NCBI RefSeq assembly: GCF_005490785.1
Contig: NZ_CP027295.1
Span: 682,001-746,000 of the forward strand
Source of the DNA: Brachybacterium sp. SGAir0954
GTDB lineage: Bacteria > Actinomycetota > Actinomycetes > Actinomycetales > Dermabacteraceae
Reading direction: 5' to 3'
DNA length: 64,000 nt
Every line of letters begins with the position of its first letter. Within the stretch, counting starts at the first letter, position 1. This document shows positions 8,769-18,112 of the stretch, piece after piece. The position numbers were made by a program, and so were the translations under genes. The notes under the pieces are model-generated. The model had not been told where the DNA came from and ran no database searches. It worked only from the letters and a program-made list of their open reading frames with translations.

Positions 8769-8834
8769 TCGGCGCCGCCCGCTCGGCACGCCGCGACCTC
8801 GCACAGCCCACACGCACAGCAGGACAGGAGCACC

Positions 8835-11093
8835 ATGGACAGCCGCGCCCCGCTCATCGCCGACTCCGGCATCGAGCTCGAGATCGGCGGGATGACCTGC
8901 GCCTCCTGTGCGAACCGGATCGAGCGCAAGCTCAACAAGCTCGACGGCGTGAGCGCCACGGTCAACTACGCCACCGAGAAGGCGAAGGTCACCGCGCCCA
9001 GCGGCTACGACCCGCAGCTGCTCGTCGCCGAGATCGAGAAGGCCGGGTACACCGCCGCCCTCCCCGCGCCCCCGGCGCCGGAGGCCGACGACGCCGCGGA
9101 GGCGGGGGACCCCGAGCTGCGGTCCCTGCGCCAGCGGCTCATCGGCGCGGCCGTGCTCACCGTGCCCGTCATCGCCCTCGCGATGATCCCCGCCCTGCAG
9201 TTCGAGTACTGGCAGTGGCTGTCCCTCACCCTCGCCGCCCCCGTCATCACCTGGGGTGCCTGGCCCTTCCACAAGGCCGCGCTGACCAACCTCCGCCACG
9301 GCGCCGCCACCATGGACACGCTCATCTCGATGGGCACCTCCGCGGCGTTCCTGTGGTCCCTGTACGCACTGTTCCTCGGCACCGCCGGCATGCCCGGCAT
9401 GACCCACGGCTTCTCCCTCACGATCGCGCCGTCGGACGGCGCCGGGAACATCTACCTCGAGGTGGGTGCCGGCGTCACCCTGTTCATCCTCGCCGGCCGC
9501 TACTTCGAGAAGCGCTCCAAGCGGCAGGCCGGCGCCGCCCTGCGGGCCCTGCTCGAGCTCGGCGCGAAGGACGTCGCCGTGCTGCGGGACGGCACCGAGG
9601 TGCGCGTGCCCATCGCGCAGCTCGCCGTCGGCGACGAGTTCGTCGTGCGCCCCGGGGAGACCATCGCGACGGACGGCGTCGTCGTCTCCGGCACCTCCGC
9701 CGTGGACGCCTCGATGCTCACCGGCGAGTCCGTCCCCGTCGAGGTCGGGGAGGGGGACGCCGTCACCGGCGCGACCGTCAACGCGGGCGGCCGGCTCGTG
9801 GTCCGCGCCACCCGGATCGGCTCCGAGACCCAGCTCGCCCGCATGGCGCGGCTCGTCGAGGACGCCCAGACCGGCAAGGCCGAGGTGCAGCGCCTCGCGG
9901 ACCGCATCTCCGGCGTGTTCGTGCCGATCGTCATCGCGATCGCCCTGGTCACCCTCGGCGCCTGGCTGATCGCCGGGTTCCCCGCGAGCGCCGCCTTCAC
10001 CGCCGCCGTCGCCGTGCTCGTCATCGCCTGCCCCTGCGCCCTCGGCCTCGCCACGCCCACCGCCCTGCTCGTCGGCACCGGCCGCGGCGCCCAGCTGGGC
10101 GTGCTCATCAAGGGCCCCGAGGTGCTCGAGTCCACCCGCGCGGTGGACACCGTCGTCCTCGACAAGACCGGCACCGTCACCACCGGCCGCATGACCCTCA
10201 CCGACGTCGTCACCGCGCCCGGCACCGACCGCGCCGAGCTGCTGCGCCGCGCGGGCGCCCTCGAGCACGCCTCCGAGCACCCCATCGCCCGCGCGATCGC
10301 CGCCGGCGCCGCCGAGGAGGCCGGGCCCCTGCCCGAGGTCACCGGCTTCACGAACCTCGAGGGCCGCGGCGTGCGCGGCACCGTCGAGGGCCACGAGGTC
10401 ACCGTGGGCCGCGCGAGCCTGATCGACGACTCCGCCGCCGGCCTCCCCGTTGATCTCGCCGCCGCGAAGGCCGACGCCGAGGCGCAGGGCCGCACCGTCG
10501 TCGCCGTCGCCTGGGACGGCGCGGCCCGCGGCCTGCTCGTCCTCGCCGACGCCGTAAAGCCCACGAGCGCCGAGGCGATCCGCGGCCTGAAGGACCTGGG
10601 CCTCACCCCCGTGCTCCTCACCGGCGACAACACCGCCGTCGCCCGGCAGGTCGCCGCCGAGGTCGGCATCGAGCAGGTCGTCGCCGAGGTGCTCCCCGAG
10701 GACAAGGTCGACGTCATCACCCGTCTCCAGGGGGAGGGGAAGGTCGTCGCGATGATCGGCGACGGCGTCAACGACGCCCCTGCCCTCGCCCAGGCGGACC
10801 TCGGCCTCGCGATGGGCACCGGCACCGACGTCGCGATCGAGGCGGCCGACGTCACCCTCGTGCGCGGCGACCTCCGCAGCGCGGTCGACGCGATCCGCCT
10901 CTCCCGCCGCACCCTGCGCACCATCAAGGTGAACCTCTTCTGGGCCTTCGCCTACAACGTCGCGGCGATCCCGCTCGCCGCGCTGGGCCTGCTGAACCCG
11001 ATGCTCGCCGGCGCCGCCATGGCGTTCTCGAGCGTGTTCGTGGTGGGCAACAGCCTGCGCCTGCGCGGCTTCCGCTCCGTCATCCCGCGCTGA
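8835..11093 (+). CDS. copA: Copper-exporting P1B-1 ATPase CopA
   Basis: A 752-residue Cu(I) export ATPase. It has one N-terminal HMA domain (MTCASC at residues 20-25), an actuator TGESVPVE, the membrane Cu site CPC at residues 399-401 within [16 protein letters not shown], the phosphorylated Asp443 in DKTGTVTTG, an HP motif in SEHPIARAI and [14 protein letters not shown]. Length and motif order are normal. It starts at ATG 8835 after CAGGAG. It follows copZ; with the CPH-type pump upstream it gives this cell two copper exporters under CsoR-like sites. Confidence 0.95.
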   Translation: MDSRAPLIADSGIELEIGGMTCASCANRIERKLNKLDGVSATVNYATEKAKVTAPSGYDPQLLVAEIEKAGYTAALPAPPAPEADDAAEAGDPELRSLRQRLIGAAVLTVPVIALAMIPALQFEYWQWLSLTLAAPVITWGAWPFHKAALTNLRHGAATMDTLISMGTSAAFLWSLYALFLGTAGMPGMTHGFSLTIAPSDGAGNIYLEVGAGVTLFILAGRYFEKRSKRQAGAALRALLELGAKDVAVLRDGTEVRVPIAQLAVGDEFVVRPGETIATDGVVVSGTSAVDASMLTGESVPVEVGEGDAVTGATVNAGGRLVVRATRIGSETQLARMARLVEDAQTGKAEVQRLADRISGVFVPIVIAIALVTLGAWLIAGFPASAAFTAAVAVLVIACPCALGLATPTALLVGTGRGAQLGVLIKGPEVLESTRAVDTVVLDKTGTVTTGRMTLTDVVTAPGTDRAELLRRAGALEHASEHPIARAIAAGAAEEAGPLPEVTGFTNLEGRGVRGTVEGHEVTVGRASLIDDSAAGLPVDLAAAKADAEAQGRTVVAVAWDGAARGLLVLADAVKPTSAEAIRGLKDLGLTPVLLTGDNTAVARQVAAEVGIEQVVAEVLPEDKVDVITRLQGEGKVVAMIGDGVNDAPALAQADLGLAMGTGTDVAIEAADVTLVRGDLRSAVDAIRLSRRTLRTIKVNLFWAFAYNVAAIPLAALGLLNPMLAGAAMAFSSVFVVGNSLRLRGFRSVIPR

Positions 11094-11156
11094 GCGACGG
11101 GGCCGACGGCAGGACCCAGCTGGTGCGCTGATCCTCCGTGCCCGGCGGCGCTGCGC

Positions 11157-11918
11157 TCAGCCCTTCTCGAGGTGCTCCTCGATGAGCGCGGAGACCTGCG
11201 CCGGGCGGTCCTGGTTCGCGTTGTGCGCGGCGCCCGCGACCACCTCGAGCCGCACCTGCGGGTCCCGCTCCGCGAGGCGTCGCAGGGCCGCGGCGATGTT
11301 CCCCGAGCGGTCGCGCTCGCCGAGGACCGCGAGCACGGGCACGGGGAGCCGGTAGGCGGGATCCGGGGTCAGCGCCTCCCGCCAGAAGTCCATGACCTCC
11401 GCGAAGGCCTCCCGGCCGATGGCCTCGAGCCGCTGCCGCACGTAGGCGCGGGTGGCGGGCTCGGCGCCGCAGGCGCGCGCGGAGGCGGCGAGCGTCCAGC
11501 CCCACGGCAGCGACCGCAGCACCGGGCCCGTGCTGCGCAGGGCGAGCACGTCGCCGCGGCGCAGCGGGCCGTGGTTGTCCGTGCAGTCCACGAGCACGGC
11601 GCGGCGCGCGAGGGCCGGGTCCCGGGCGATCAGGGTCTGGGCGAGGTTCCCGCCGAGCGACTGGCCCACGAGGGTGACGTCGGCGCCGGCGAGAGGAGCG
11701 AGCAGCGCCTCGATGTCCGCGAGCGCCGCGCCGTAGCGGAACGGGCCCGCGACGGCCGAGCGCCCGTGCCCGGGCAGGTCCGGGCAGAGCACTCCCACCC
11801 CCGGCGGCAGGGCCTCGACCTGGGCGTCGAACATGGCGCCGTCCATGCCGGCCCCGTGCAGGAGCACCACCCAGCGACCGTCGGCCGATTCCCGCCTGCG
11901 CACGTGCAGCGCCGCCAT
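11157..11918 (-). CDS. Alpha/beta hydrolase
   Basis: A 253-residue alpha/beta-hydrolase-fold protein. Visible are the oxyanion-hole segment VVLLHGAGMDG, the nucleophile elbow GQSLGG (Ser near residue 89), VLAVLGERDRSG carrying the acid, and the catalytic His in AGAAHNANQDRP. No signal peptide is seen, so it is cytoplasmic. Substrate unknown: it could be an esterase, lactonase or C-C hydrolase. It converges with copA (63-nt gap) and precedes no obvious partner. Confidence 0.87.
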   Translation of the reverse strand: MAALHVRRRESADGRWVVLLHGAGMDGAMFDAQVEALPPGVGVLCPDLPGHGRSAVAGPFRYGAALADIEALLAPLAGADVTLVGQSLGGNLAQTLIARDPALARRAVLVDCTDNHGPLRRGDVLALRSTGPVLRSLPWGWTLAASARACGAEPATRAYVRQRLEAIGREAFAEVMDFWREALTPDPAYRLPVPVLAVLGERDRSGNIAAALRRLAERDPQVRLEVVAGAAHNANQDRPAQVSALIEEHLEKG

Positions 11919-11964
11919 CGGATCCCCCTGCCCTCGCCGGGCCCGGCCGGGCCCTGCGTCGAGC

Positions 11965-13401
11965 CTAGCGAGCGCCGCGCGGGAGCCGGGCGGCCACCTG
12001 GTCCACGACGAGGAAGGCGAGCAGGCCCAGGCCGATCATGGGGAGGAACAGACCGATCGCGACGGCGACAGCGGCGACGGCGAGCACGCTCCACCAGGGC
12101 GCCGCGCGCAGCGCACCCCGGGCGGGTATGCGGCCGGGGCGCGATCCCCGGCCCCGCTGCCACCACATGACGTAGCCGGTGACGACGACCCCCGCGATGC
12201 CGAGCGCGACGGCCGCGACCACCAGCTGGTTGACGAGCCCGAACAGGGTGCCCATGTGCAGGTCCACGCCCCAGCGGGCGAGCTTCGCCATGAGCGGGTA
12301 GTCCGCGAAGTCCGCCCGGTCCACGACCTCGAGGGTCGCGGGGTCGATCGCGACGGCGTCCACCTGGGTGGGGTAGCTGCGGTGGATCTCCTGGACCACC
12401 CAGGCGGTGCCCGGGGTCTCGGACGGGCGGATCTCCACCTGCGTGGAGCCGATGCCCGCCTGCCGCGCGGCCGCGAGCACCCGGTCGTAGGTCGCAGGGG
12501 AGTCCTCGCCCCTGTCCATCCCGGCCATGTCACCCATGCCCATGCTGCTCATGTCCATGTCGCCCATGCCCGCGCCGTGCCCGGCGTGGCCCTCGTGCGC
12601 GGCGTGCTCACCGGCACCCGATCCGCTGCCGGTCCCGTCCAGGGCGGTGTCCACCGCGGGCGCCGTCCAGTCGAGCGCCGCGCGCAGGGCCGTGACGTTC
12701 GCGCCCGCATGCGCGGACCACGTGATGCCGGTGGCGGAGAGGAACAGCATGCCGAGCGCGAGCACCACTCCGGCGGGGGCGTGCCAGGAGAGCGTGCGGC
12801 GCCGCCCCGGTGCGCGCAGCCGCGGCCGGGTGACCGCGGCGCGGGTCGCCGGGCGGCGCGCCCGCGCGATCCACAGGCCGATCCCCGCGACCGCGACCAC
12901 CCCCAGCCAGGAGGCCGCGAACTCGCTGTACAGCCGGCCCGCCTCCCCGAGGTGCAGGTTCCGGTGGAGCTGGTCGATCCAGGTGCGCAGCGGCAGCGCG
13001 CCGCTCGTCCCGTACACGGTGAGATCGCCGCGGATCTCCCCGCTGCCGGGATCGACGAAGATCCCGCGGGACTCGCTCTCGCCGAGACCGTCCCCGGCGA
13101 GCATGACGCGGGTCGTGTCCCCGGGTGACGGGGCGGGGCGCACGGCGACCACGTCGCTCTCCCCGGCGTAGGCCGTGGCGGCGGCGACCTGATCGGCGAG
13201 GGGGAGCGGCGCACGGGCGGAGGGGGCGGTGAGCTCGTGCGCGTACACCGCACGCTCGAGCGGGGTGGACAGGGCGTAGAGGGCGCCGCTCAGGGCGACC
13301 ATGATCAGGAACGGACCCACCACGATCCCGGCGAGTGTGTGCAGCCGCAGCAGCAGCGGCACGAACCAGCGGGGACGGGCAGGGGGACGGGGTGACGGCA
13401 T
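11965..13401 (-). CDS. PepSY-associated membrane protein
   Basis: A 478-residue PepSY_TM-family protein. The helix LHTLAGIVVGPFLIMVALSGAL near residue 20 is the family's opening, followed by periplasmic PepSY segments. Further helices lie near residues 160-175 and 205-225 and a cluster ends the protein. Between the two PepSY parts (about residues 265-310) is a Met/His-rich stretch (EHAAHEGHAGHG, GMGDMDMSSMGMGDM) that looks like a copper sponge. Related proteins act with ferric or copper reduction and uptake. It follows the DyP and PCu(A)C genes on the same strand, supporting a metal-handling role outside the membrane. Confidence 0.85.
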   Translation of the reverse strand: MPSPRPPARPRWFVPLLLRLHTLAGIVVGPFLIMVALSGALYALSTPLERAVYAHELTAPSARAPLPLADQVAAATAYAGESDVVAVRPAPSPGDTTRVMLAGDGLGESESRGIFVDPGSGEIRGDLTVYGTSGALPLRTWIDQLHRNLHLGEAGRLYSEFAASWLGVVAVAGIGLWIARARRPATRAAVTRPRLRAPGRRRTLSWHAPAGVVLALGMLFLSATGITWSAHAGANVTALRAALDWTAPAVDTALDGTGSGSGAGEHAAHEGHAGHGAGMGDMDMSSMGMGDMAGMDRGEDSPATYDRVLAAARQAGIGSTQVEIRPSETPGTAWVVQEIHRSYPTQVDAVAIDPATLEVVDRADFADYPLMAKLARWGVDLHMGTLFGLVNQLVVAAVALGIAGVVVTGYVMWWQRGRGSRPGRIPARGALRAAPWWSVLAVAAVAVAIGLFLPMIGLGLLAFLVVDQVAARLPRGAR

Positions 13402-13504
13402 GGCAGGACCTCGTGTCGGAGGAGGGAGAGCAGGGCAGGCTCCCGCCCGTCGGCCGGGTCACGGAGACCCCGGCCGGCGGGCGGGAGGTGGAGCGGGAGC
13501 GGCG

Positions 13505-14779
13505 TCAGGCGAGCACGGACTGGCCCAGGTACTCGCCCTCGGCGCAGCCCGGCGGGATCGCGAACACCGCGGAGCCGATCGGGGTGGTCCACTGGTTCAG
13601 CAGGTCCAGCTCCGCGAGGCGCCGCTGGATGGGCACGAACTGCCCCTCGAGATCCGCCTGGAAGGAGCAGAAGATCTGCCCCGCCTCGGAGATCGCGTCC
13701 GAGCCCGCGGGCGGCGGCACGTCGTAGTGGAACGGCCGGCGGAAGATCTCCTGGTGCTCGCCGTCGTCCACCCCGTTCGCCCGCCGCATGTGCGCGAACT
13801 CCGCGATCCGGGAGAAGCCGTTCTCGGTGAGCGCGGTGAAGTCCGCGTCATCCGTCTCCTCGGTCCCGGTGAGCGGGGCGCCCGTGTCCAGGCGCGTGCC
13901 CACGGCCTCCTCCCGTGCGGTGCGATCGGCCTCGTCCCAGGTGTCGAGGTCCATCCGGATCCGGCGGATCACCATCGAGGTGCCGCCCGCGAAGGGACCT
14001 TCCGGGATCCACACGATCCGGGAGAAGTCCTCGCTGCCGAGCGCCGCGTTCGCGGAGCCGTCGAGCTGCCCGAAGAGGTTCCGCTGCGTGGTCGCGGGCC
14101 GCTGCACGCGGTGCGCGCGGCGGAACCCGTGCTGGATCCAGCGCACGGTCGTGAACGAGCGAGCGTCCTTCAGCAGCATCCGCACCGTGTGGGACAGGGT
14201 GACGGGGTCATCGGACCCCACCTGCAGCAGCAGGTCCCCGTCGCAGAACGCGTCCTGGAGCTCGTCGATGTCGAAGGCCGGGAGCGGGGCGAGCCACGAG
14301 GGCACCTCCCGCTCCGCCCGCCGCAGCAGGCCCGGGCCGAACCCGGCCGTCACCGTGAGGTGGGCCGGGGCGGTGACCATCTCCGGCTCGACGTCCGCGA
14401 GCGGCGCCTGCCCCGCGGTGAGGCGGGCGGCGTCGTCGGTGAGCAGCCGCAGCAGGCGCAGCACCCCGTCCCGGTCCACGCCGTCGCGCAGGTCCAGGGC
14501 GAGGAACGTGGCGTGGGCCTGCGGCTCCGTCTCCACGCCCGCCTGGTGGGCGCCGTGGAAGGGGAGCGTCCCTGCGCCCATGAGCGCGGGCTCGGCGGGC
14601 GCGGCGGGGGTGGTCGCTCCGCGGGCGGGGCCGACGGCCCGGTCCAGGAGCGCCCCCGCGGCGCCGGCCCCCACGAGCCCGGCCCCCACGAGCCCGGCCC
14701 CGGTGGTGCCGGCGAGCAGGAGCCGGCGCCGGCCGCGGTCCGCGGTGTCCTGTGGCGCAGGCGCGTCGCGGCGGGTCAC
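13505..14779 (-). CDS. Dyp-type (EfeB-like) peroxidase, Tat-exported
   Basis: A 424-residue heme peroxidase. The GTG start at 14779 overlaps the upstream stop by 4 bp (GTGA). Residues ~16-45 form a Tat-like signal (RGRRRLLLAG followed by a Gly/Ala/Leu core). The DyP distal motif GQLDG has Asp240, the proximal heme ligand is His330 in FAHMRRANG, and Arg347-348 follow. Family members oxidise dyes, or in EfeB extract or handle heme and iron outside the membrane. No efeU or efeO neighbour is present; the partners here are PCu(A)C and PepSY genes, so I infer a role linked to copper or redox stress. Confidence 0.9.
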   Translation of the reverse strand: MTRRDAPAPQDTADRGRRRLLLAGTTGAGLVGAGLVGAGAAGALLDRAVGPARGATTPAAPAEPALMGAGTLPFHGAHQAGVETEPQAHATFLALDLRDGVDRDGVLRLLRLLTDDAARLTAGQAPLADVEPEMVTAPAHLTVTAGFGPGLLRRAEREVPSWLAPLPAFDIDELQDAFCDGDLLLQVGSDDPVTLSHTVRMLLKDARSFTTVRWIQHGFRRAHRVQRPATTQRNLFGQLDGSANAALGSEDFSRIVWIPEGPFAGGTSMVIRRIRMDLDTWDEADRTAREEAVGTRLDTGAPLTGTEETDDADFTALTENGFSRIAEFAHMRRANGVDDGEHQEIFRRPFHYDVPPPAGSDAISEAGQIFCSFQADLEGQFVPIQRRLAELDLLNQWTTPIGSAVFAIPPGCAEGEYLGQSVLA

Positions 14780-15423
14780 TCGTCGCCGCCGTCCGAGGCC
14801 ATGGAGCCGTGGTCCATGCCCTCCATGCCCTCCATCTCGCCGCCGCCGTCGGAGGGGCTGTAGTTCTCCTGCGCCCCCGCGAAGTCCTTCACGGTCGCGG
14901 TGACGGGCAGCTCGGCGCCGCCCGCGAAGTGCAGGGTCACGTCCACGGCGTCCCCGGCGAGCAGGGGCGCGGTGAGGTCCATGAGCATGATGTGGTCCCC
15001 GCCCGGCTCGAGCCGCAGCTCGCCGCCCGCGGGGATCGCGAAGCCGCCCTCCTTCTCCTTCATGCTCATGCCGCCGGAGCCGTCGGCGTTGGTCTCGTGC
15101 AGCTGGACCATGCCCGCCGCGGAGGACGCCGCGCCCACGAGCGTCACGGCGCTCGACGAGGCGTTGGAGAGGGTGCCGAACAGCCCGGACATGCCGGACT
15201 CCACCGCCTTCACCCACGCGTCGGCGAGGGAGAGGGTCGCGGTGTCGACGGCGTCGGTGGCGCCGTCCGAGGCGGAGGAGCCGGTGCCGCCGCCGTCGGA
15301 GCCGGCGTCGTCGGAGCCGCCGGCGCTGCAGGCGGCGAGGGGGAGGGCGAGCGCGCCGAGCAGGGCCGCGCGCCGCGAGAGGGACGAGCGGAGAAGGGTC
15401 GGGGGCAGGGTGGTGCGAGACAT
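14776..15423 (-). CDS. PCu(A)C-type periplasmic copper chaperone lipoprotein
   Basis: A 215-residue lipoprotein. The signal peptide ends in the lipobox LAAC (Cys32), then a Gly/Ser/Asp linker, then a PCu(A)C (DUF461) domain. The copper ligands of the H(M)x10Mx21HxM pattern are visible: His in MVQLHETNADG, Met in GGMSMKEKEGG, and His/Met in GGDHIMLMDL. The C-terminal tail is Met-rich (GEMEGMEGMDHGSMAS) and may bind extra copper. It is translationally coupled to the DyP gene. The family delivers Cu(I) to extracytoplasmic targets such as the CuA site of cytochrome oxidase. Confidence 0.93.
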   Translation of the reverse strand: MSRTTLPPTLLRSSLSRRAALLGALALPLAACSAGGSDDAGSDGGGTGSSASDGATDAVDTATLSLADAWVKAVESGMSGLFGTLSNASSSAVTLVGAASSAAGMVQLHETNADGSGGMSMKEKEGGFAIPAGGELRLEPGGDHIMLMDLTAPLLAGDAVDVTLHFAGGAELPVTATVKDFAGAQENYSPSDGGGEMEGMEGMDHGSMASDGGDE

Positions 15424-15476
15424 GGGAGTCCTTCGGTGAGGGCCGGGCTCGCGCGGTCACCGGGCTCTGCGCCGTC

Positions 15477-15542
15477 GGCGTCGCACCTGGGGGTGCGTCG
15501 CCGCCCATCCGCAGGGCCGTGGGGCCGACGGGGACCGTCGGC
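15477..15542. other. Two hairpins upstream of the PCu(A)C gene
   Basis: The first hairpin (15477-15502) has 11-bp arms with one mismatch around TGGG. The second (15524-15542) is perfect, GCCGACGG-gga-CCGTCGGC. They lie between the membrane-protein stop (15700) and the PCu(A)C start (15423), so they could end the first transcript or form a leader. The rest of the 276-bp gap shows nothing I can name. Confidence 0.5.
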
Positions 15543-15699
15543 GCGGCGACCTGCAGGGCAGGGGCAGGCAGGGATGACCGGGGGAGGTCCCGGTGCGGGG
15601 CGCGGAGGAGTGTGCTCCGCACGTGATCGTCCGCGTGCCGCCGAGCAGCACCCGCGACACGGGGTCGGGGGCGCGAGGGGAGGGCCCGTGGGCCCGTGC

Positions 15700-16380
15700 T
15701 CAGGCGGCGAGGCGCAGCGGGGGACCCCGCAGGACCTGCTCGGAGAGGACGGCCCGCTGGGCGTGGTCGAGGTGCGTGAGATCCGGGACCGGGCGCGGCC
15801 GGGCGGCCGGCACGAGCACCGGCGCGGCAGGCGCGGGGAGGCGGCCCAGTACGCGGATCAGGCGCCGGGCGGCCCCGAAGGCGCGGAAGAGGAAGCGCTC
15901 CCCTCGGTGCAGGAGCACCGTGGTGAGCAGGCCGGCGAGCACGTGGCCCAGCAGCATCCGCGGGTCCATGACGAGCCCGTGCGCGGCGTGCGTGGAGGCC
16001 GTGCCGCCGATCTGGGCGAGGTGCCCGGCGTGCGTGCTCGCGGCCGTGCCGGCCGTGGTGAGCGTGTGCTGGTGGTGGTAGAGCTGCGATCCGGGCGGGT
16101 CCACCATCGTCACGGTGCCGCTGCCACCGGTGGTGACGACGAACAGGGCATGGAAGAGGGCCTGGCTGCCCAGCACCGCCGCGCTCAGGCGCAGCAGGGA
16201 GAAGCGGGAGCCGGCGAGCACGGTGCACGCGGTGACCGCGAGCCACCAGGTGATCGCGATCCCGAGCAGCGCGGGCAGCTCGCCGCCGCCCAGGAGGTGA
16301 CCCGTGAGCGCCACGGCGGTCGTGACCGTCGTCGCGGCCGCGCCCCGCACGAGGCGCAGGGGCTCCCGGCTCGAGGTCAT
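15700..16380 (-). CDS. Membrane protein of the copper island
   Basis: A 226-residue protein with about four hydrophobic helices: near residues 10-32, 35-58, 62-88 and 140-160. A His/Met-containing external loop lies between helices 3 and 4 (QLYHHQHTLTTAGTAASTHAGH) and could bind metal. The C-terminal ~65 residues are Arg/Pro-rich and probably cytoplasmic. I recognise no named family. Start: the ATG at 16380 has a CAGAAT box 7 nt upstream and no Shine-Dalgarno; in-frame ATGs at 16389 and 16407 are alternatives. It is first in the minus-strand series leading to PCu(A)C, DyP and PepSY genes. Confidence 0.7.
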   Translation of the reverse strand: MTSSREPLRLVRGAAATTVTTAVALTGHLLGGGELPALLGIAITWWLAVTACTVLAGSRFSLLRLSAAVLGSQALFHALFVVTTGGSGTVTMVDPPGSQLYHHQHTLTTAGTAASTHAGHLAQIGGTASTHAAHGLVMDPRMLLGHVLAGLLTTVLLHRGERFLFRAFGAARRLIRVLGRLPAPAAPVLVPAARPRPVPDLTHLDHAQRAVLSEQVLRGPPLRLAA

Positions 16381-16387
16381 GGCGTCC

Positions 16388-16393
16388 ATTCTG
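16388..16393 (-). promoter_or_regulatory. -10-like box, leaderless membrane protein gene
   Basis: CAGAAT on the minus strand, 7 nt before the ATG at 16380. It also supports choosing this ATG over the two upstream in-frame ones. Confidence 0.35.
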
Positions 16394-16415
16394 CCCCGGT
16401 GTCGCACGGCCCTGC

Positions 16416-16421
16416 CACCAT
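16416..16421 (+). promoter_or_regulatory. -10-like box, leaderless GNAT gene
   Basis: CACCAT, 6 nt before the ATG at 16428; no ribosome-binding site is visible. Confidence 0.3.
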
Positions 16422-16427
16422 GGCGCC

Positions 16428-16964
16428 ATGACCTCGCCCTCCCCGCGACTCACCCTCGACGCCCCCGTGCCGGGCGACCACGAGGACCTCCACCGGATCT
16501 ACTCCGACGCCCGCACCTGGACCCACCTGCCGAGCGGCCGCTTCGCCGGCCCCGCCACGACCCGGGCGGCGCTCGCGCGCTGGATCGAGGACTGGGAGCG
16601 CGAGTGCCTCGGCGCCTGGGTCGTGCGGGAGGACGGCACTGTCGTGGGGCACGGGGGCTGCGCGGTGCGAGGCGGTGCCTTCTGGAACCTCGGCTATCGC
16701 TTCGCCCCGGAGGCGCAGGGCCGCGGCCTCGCCACCCAGGTCGCCCGCGCCGCCGTGGACGCCGCCCAGGAGCGGAGGCCCGAGCTGCCCGTGGTCGCCT
16801 ACCTCCTCGAGCACAACGCCGCCTCCGCCGCCGTGGCGCGCAAGGTGGGGCTCACGCTGCGCCACCGCGCCCCGGACGCCGGGAACCCGGATCCGACGGC
16901 GATCCGGCTCGTCATGGCCGATCGGGAGCTCAGCGAGCAGGAGCTCGCCGCGACCCTGCGCTGA
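16428..16964 (+). CDS. GNAT family N-acetyltransferase (RimJ/RimL-like)
   Basis: A 178-residue acetyltransferase. The acetyl-CoA-binding motif A is seen as RFAPEAQGRGLATQVARAA near residues 88-106 (QGRGLA loop), preceded by the beta-strand GGAFWNLGYRF; VAYLLEHNAASAAVARKVG carries the usual Asn-Ala-Ala-Ser of motif B. Such proteins acetylate amines, often ribosomal protein N-termini or small molecules; the acceptor here is unknown. It is divergent from the copper-island membrane protein gene. Confidence 0.85.
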   Translation: MTSPSPRLTLDAPVPGDHEDLHRIYSDARTWTHLPSGRFAGPATTRAALARWIEDWERECLGAWVVREDGTVVGHGGCAVRGGAFWNLGYRFAPEAQGRGLATQVARAAVDAAQERRPELPVVAYLLEHNAASAAVARKVGLTLRHRAPDAGNPDPTAIRLVMADRELSEQELAATLR

Positions 16965-17086
16965 GCCCGGACCGCGCCCGCGGCAGCGCGCCGCGGAGAG
17001 CGCCATCGAGTGATCATCAGCCCGAGCGCGGGCTCAGACCACCGTCAGTGGCCGGAGGGGACCCATCAACGGAGAGGCTGACGCCC

Positions 17087-17113
17087 TCACTCGCCACTGG
17101 AGAAACCGAGTGA
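17087..17113. terminator. Possible hairpin between convergent genes
   Basis: TCACTCG (17087-17093) and CGAGTGA (17107-17113) form a 7-bp stem with a 13-nt loop, between the GNAT stop (16964) and the stop of the dihydrofolate-reductase-like gene (17145). There is no U-tract. It is a weak candidate for a shared terminator. Confidence 0.3.
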
Positions 17114-17144
17114 CGAGCGAGGCGACGCGCGGCGGCCCGGCGCG

Positions 17145-17786
17145 TCACCGCCAGAGGAAGCAGTGCTCGACCCCGCTCGGCGCGGTGACCTTCTCGATCG
17201 TGAAGCGGCCTGCGAGATCCTCCGGGGAGTCCCACAGCTTCAGCCCCTCGCCGTACTCGAGCGGGGCGATCGCCACGTGCATGTCGTCGATCAGATCCGC
17301 ATCGAGGAACTGCCGCACGGTGCTCACGCCGCCGCCGATCCGCACGTCGAGCCCGCCCGCGAGCTCCCTCGCGAGGGCGAGCGCCTCCTCCGGTGTGCCG
17401 TTGACGAAGTGGAAGGTCGTCTCGCCCACCTGCAGCGGCTCCCTCTCATGATGGGTGAGCACGACGACGGGGGTGTGGAACGGCGGCTCCTCGCCCCACC
17501 AGCCGCGCCAGCCGTCGTCGGTCCACGCTCCGCGCTGCGGGCCGAACTTGTGTCGGCCCATGATCTCCGCACCGATGTCGTGCGCGAAGTCCCGCGTCAG
17601 GTAGTCCTCGATGCCGCGGGAGCCCTCCGGGTTCTCCATGCCCGGGAAGCTCGCCGTCGTGAAGGCCCAGGCCATCAGCTGCATCGGGTCGACATGGCCG
17701 AAGGGGCGCTCGAGGGTCTGCTCCGCACCGGCGCCGATGCCGTCACGGGAGACGCCGAAGTTCTGGACGCGCACGCGCTGTGCCAT
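17145..17786 (-). CDS. Dihydrofolate reductase family protein (RibD C-terminal domain)
   Basis: A 213-residue protein of the RibD_C / DHFR-like fold. It opens RVQNFGVSRDGIGAG, and has GAEIMGRHKFGPQRG, VVVLTHHEREPLQ, DVRIGGGVSTVRQFLDADLIDDM and the closing PLEYGEGLKLWD. Together these are typical of the small standalone actinobacterial members that use NADPH; the substrate is unknown. A GAGGACC site precedes the ATG. It looks monocistronic. Confidence 0.85.
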   Translation of the reverse strand: MAQRVRVQNFGVSRDGIGAGAEQTLERPFGHVDPMQLMAWAFTTASFPGMENPEGSRGIEDYLTRDFAHDIGAEIMGRHKFGPQRGAWTDDGWRGWWGEEPPFHTPVVVLTHHEREPLQVGETTFHFVNGTPEEALALARELAGGLDVRIGGGVSTVRQFLDADLIDDMHVAIAPLEYGEGLKLWDSPEDLAGRFTIEKVTAPSGVEHCFLWR

Positions 17787-18112
17787 GGGAGGTCCTCTCG
17801 CCGAAGGGTGGGCCCATGCTCCTCCGCGTCGGCGCCCGTGTCACCGCCTCCGGGTGGCCTGGATGCTCAGAAGCTGTGCTCGGGCCGGGGAAGGACCCGC
17901 CCCGCGCCACCTCGTCGAAGGCCCGCGCCGCGCCGGCGAGCGCGCCCCGCAGGTCCGCGAACTGCTTCACGAAGCGGGCAGCCGTCCCGAGTCCAGGCCG
18001 GCCATGTCCGGCCACACGAGCACCTGCCGCTACGCCTGGCTCCGGTTCGACGAGCTCGACGGCCGCCGCTGAGCGGCAGCGCAGGGGAGCCCGGTCCTGC
18101 CGGGTCCGCGGG
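17787..18112. other. 326-bp gap with no assignable gene
   Basis: Between the DHFR-like gene and the small membrane protein. Short open frames exist on both strands, for example a minus-strand stretch RFVKQFADLRGALAGAARAF near 17900-17990. None has a convincing start or a family resemblance. It may hold a decayed gene; I see no repeats or RNA. Confidence 0.4.

Noticed and set aside
13505..16453. 982-codon minus-strand frame running through the DyP gene
   Set aside because: Only the last 424 codons are the peroxidase; upstream parts are out-of-frame readings of the PCu(A)C and membrane protein genes.
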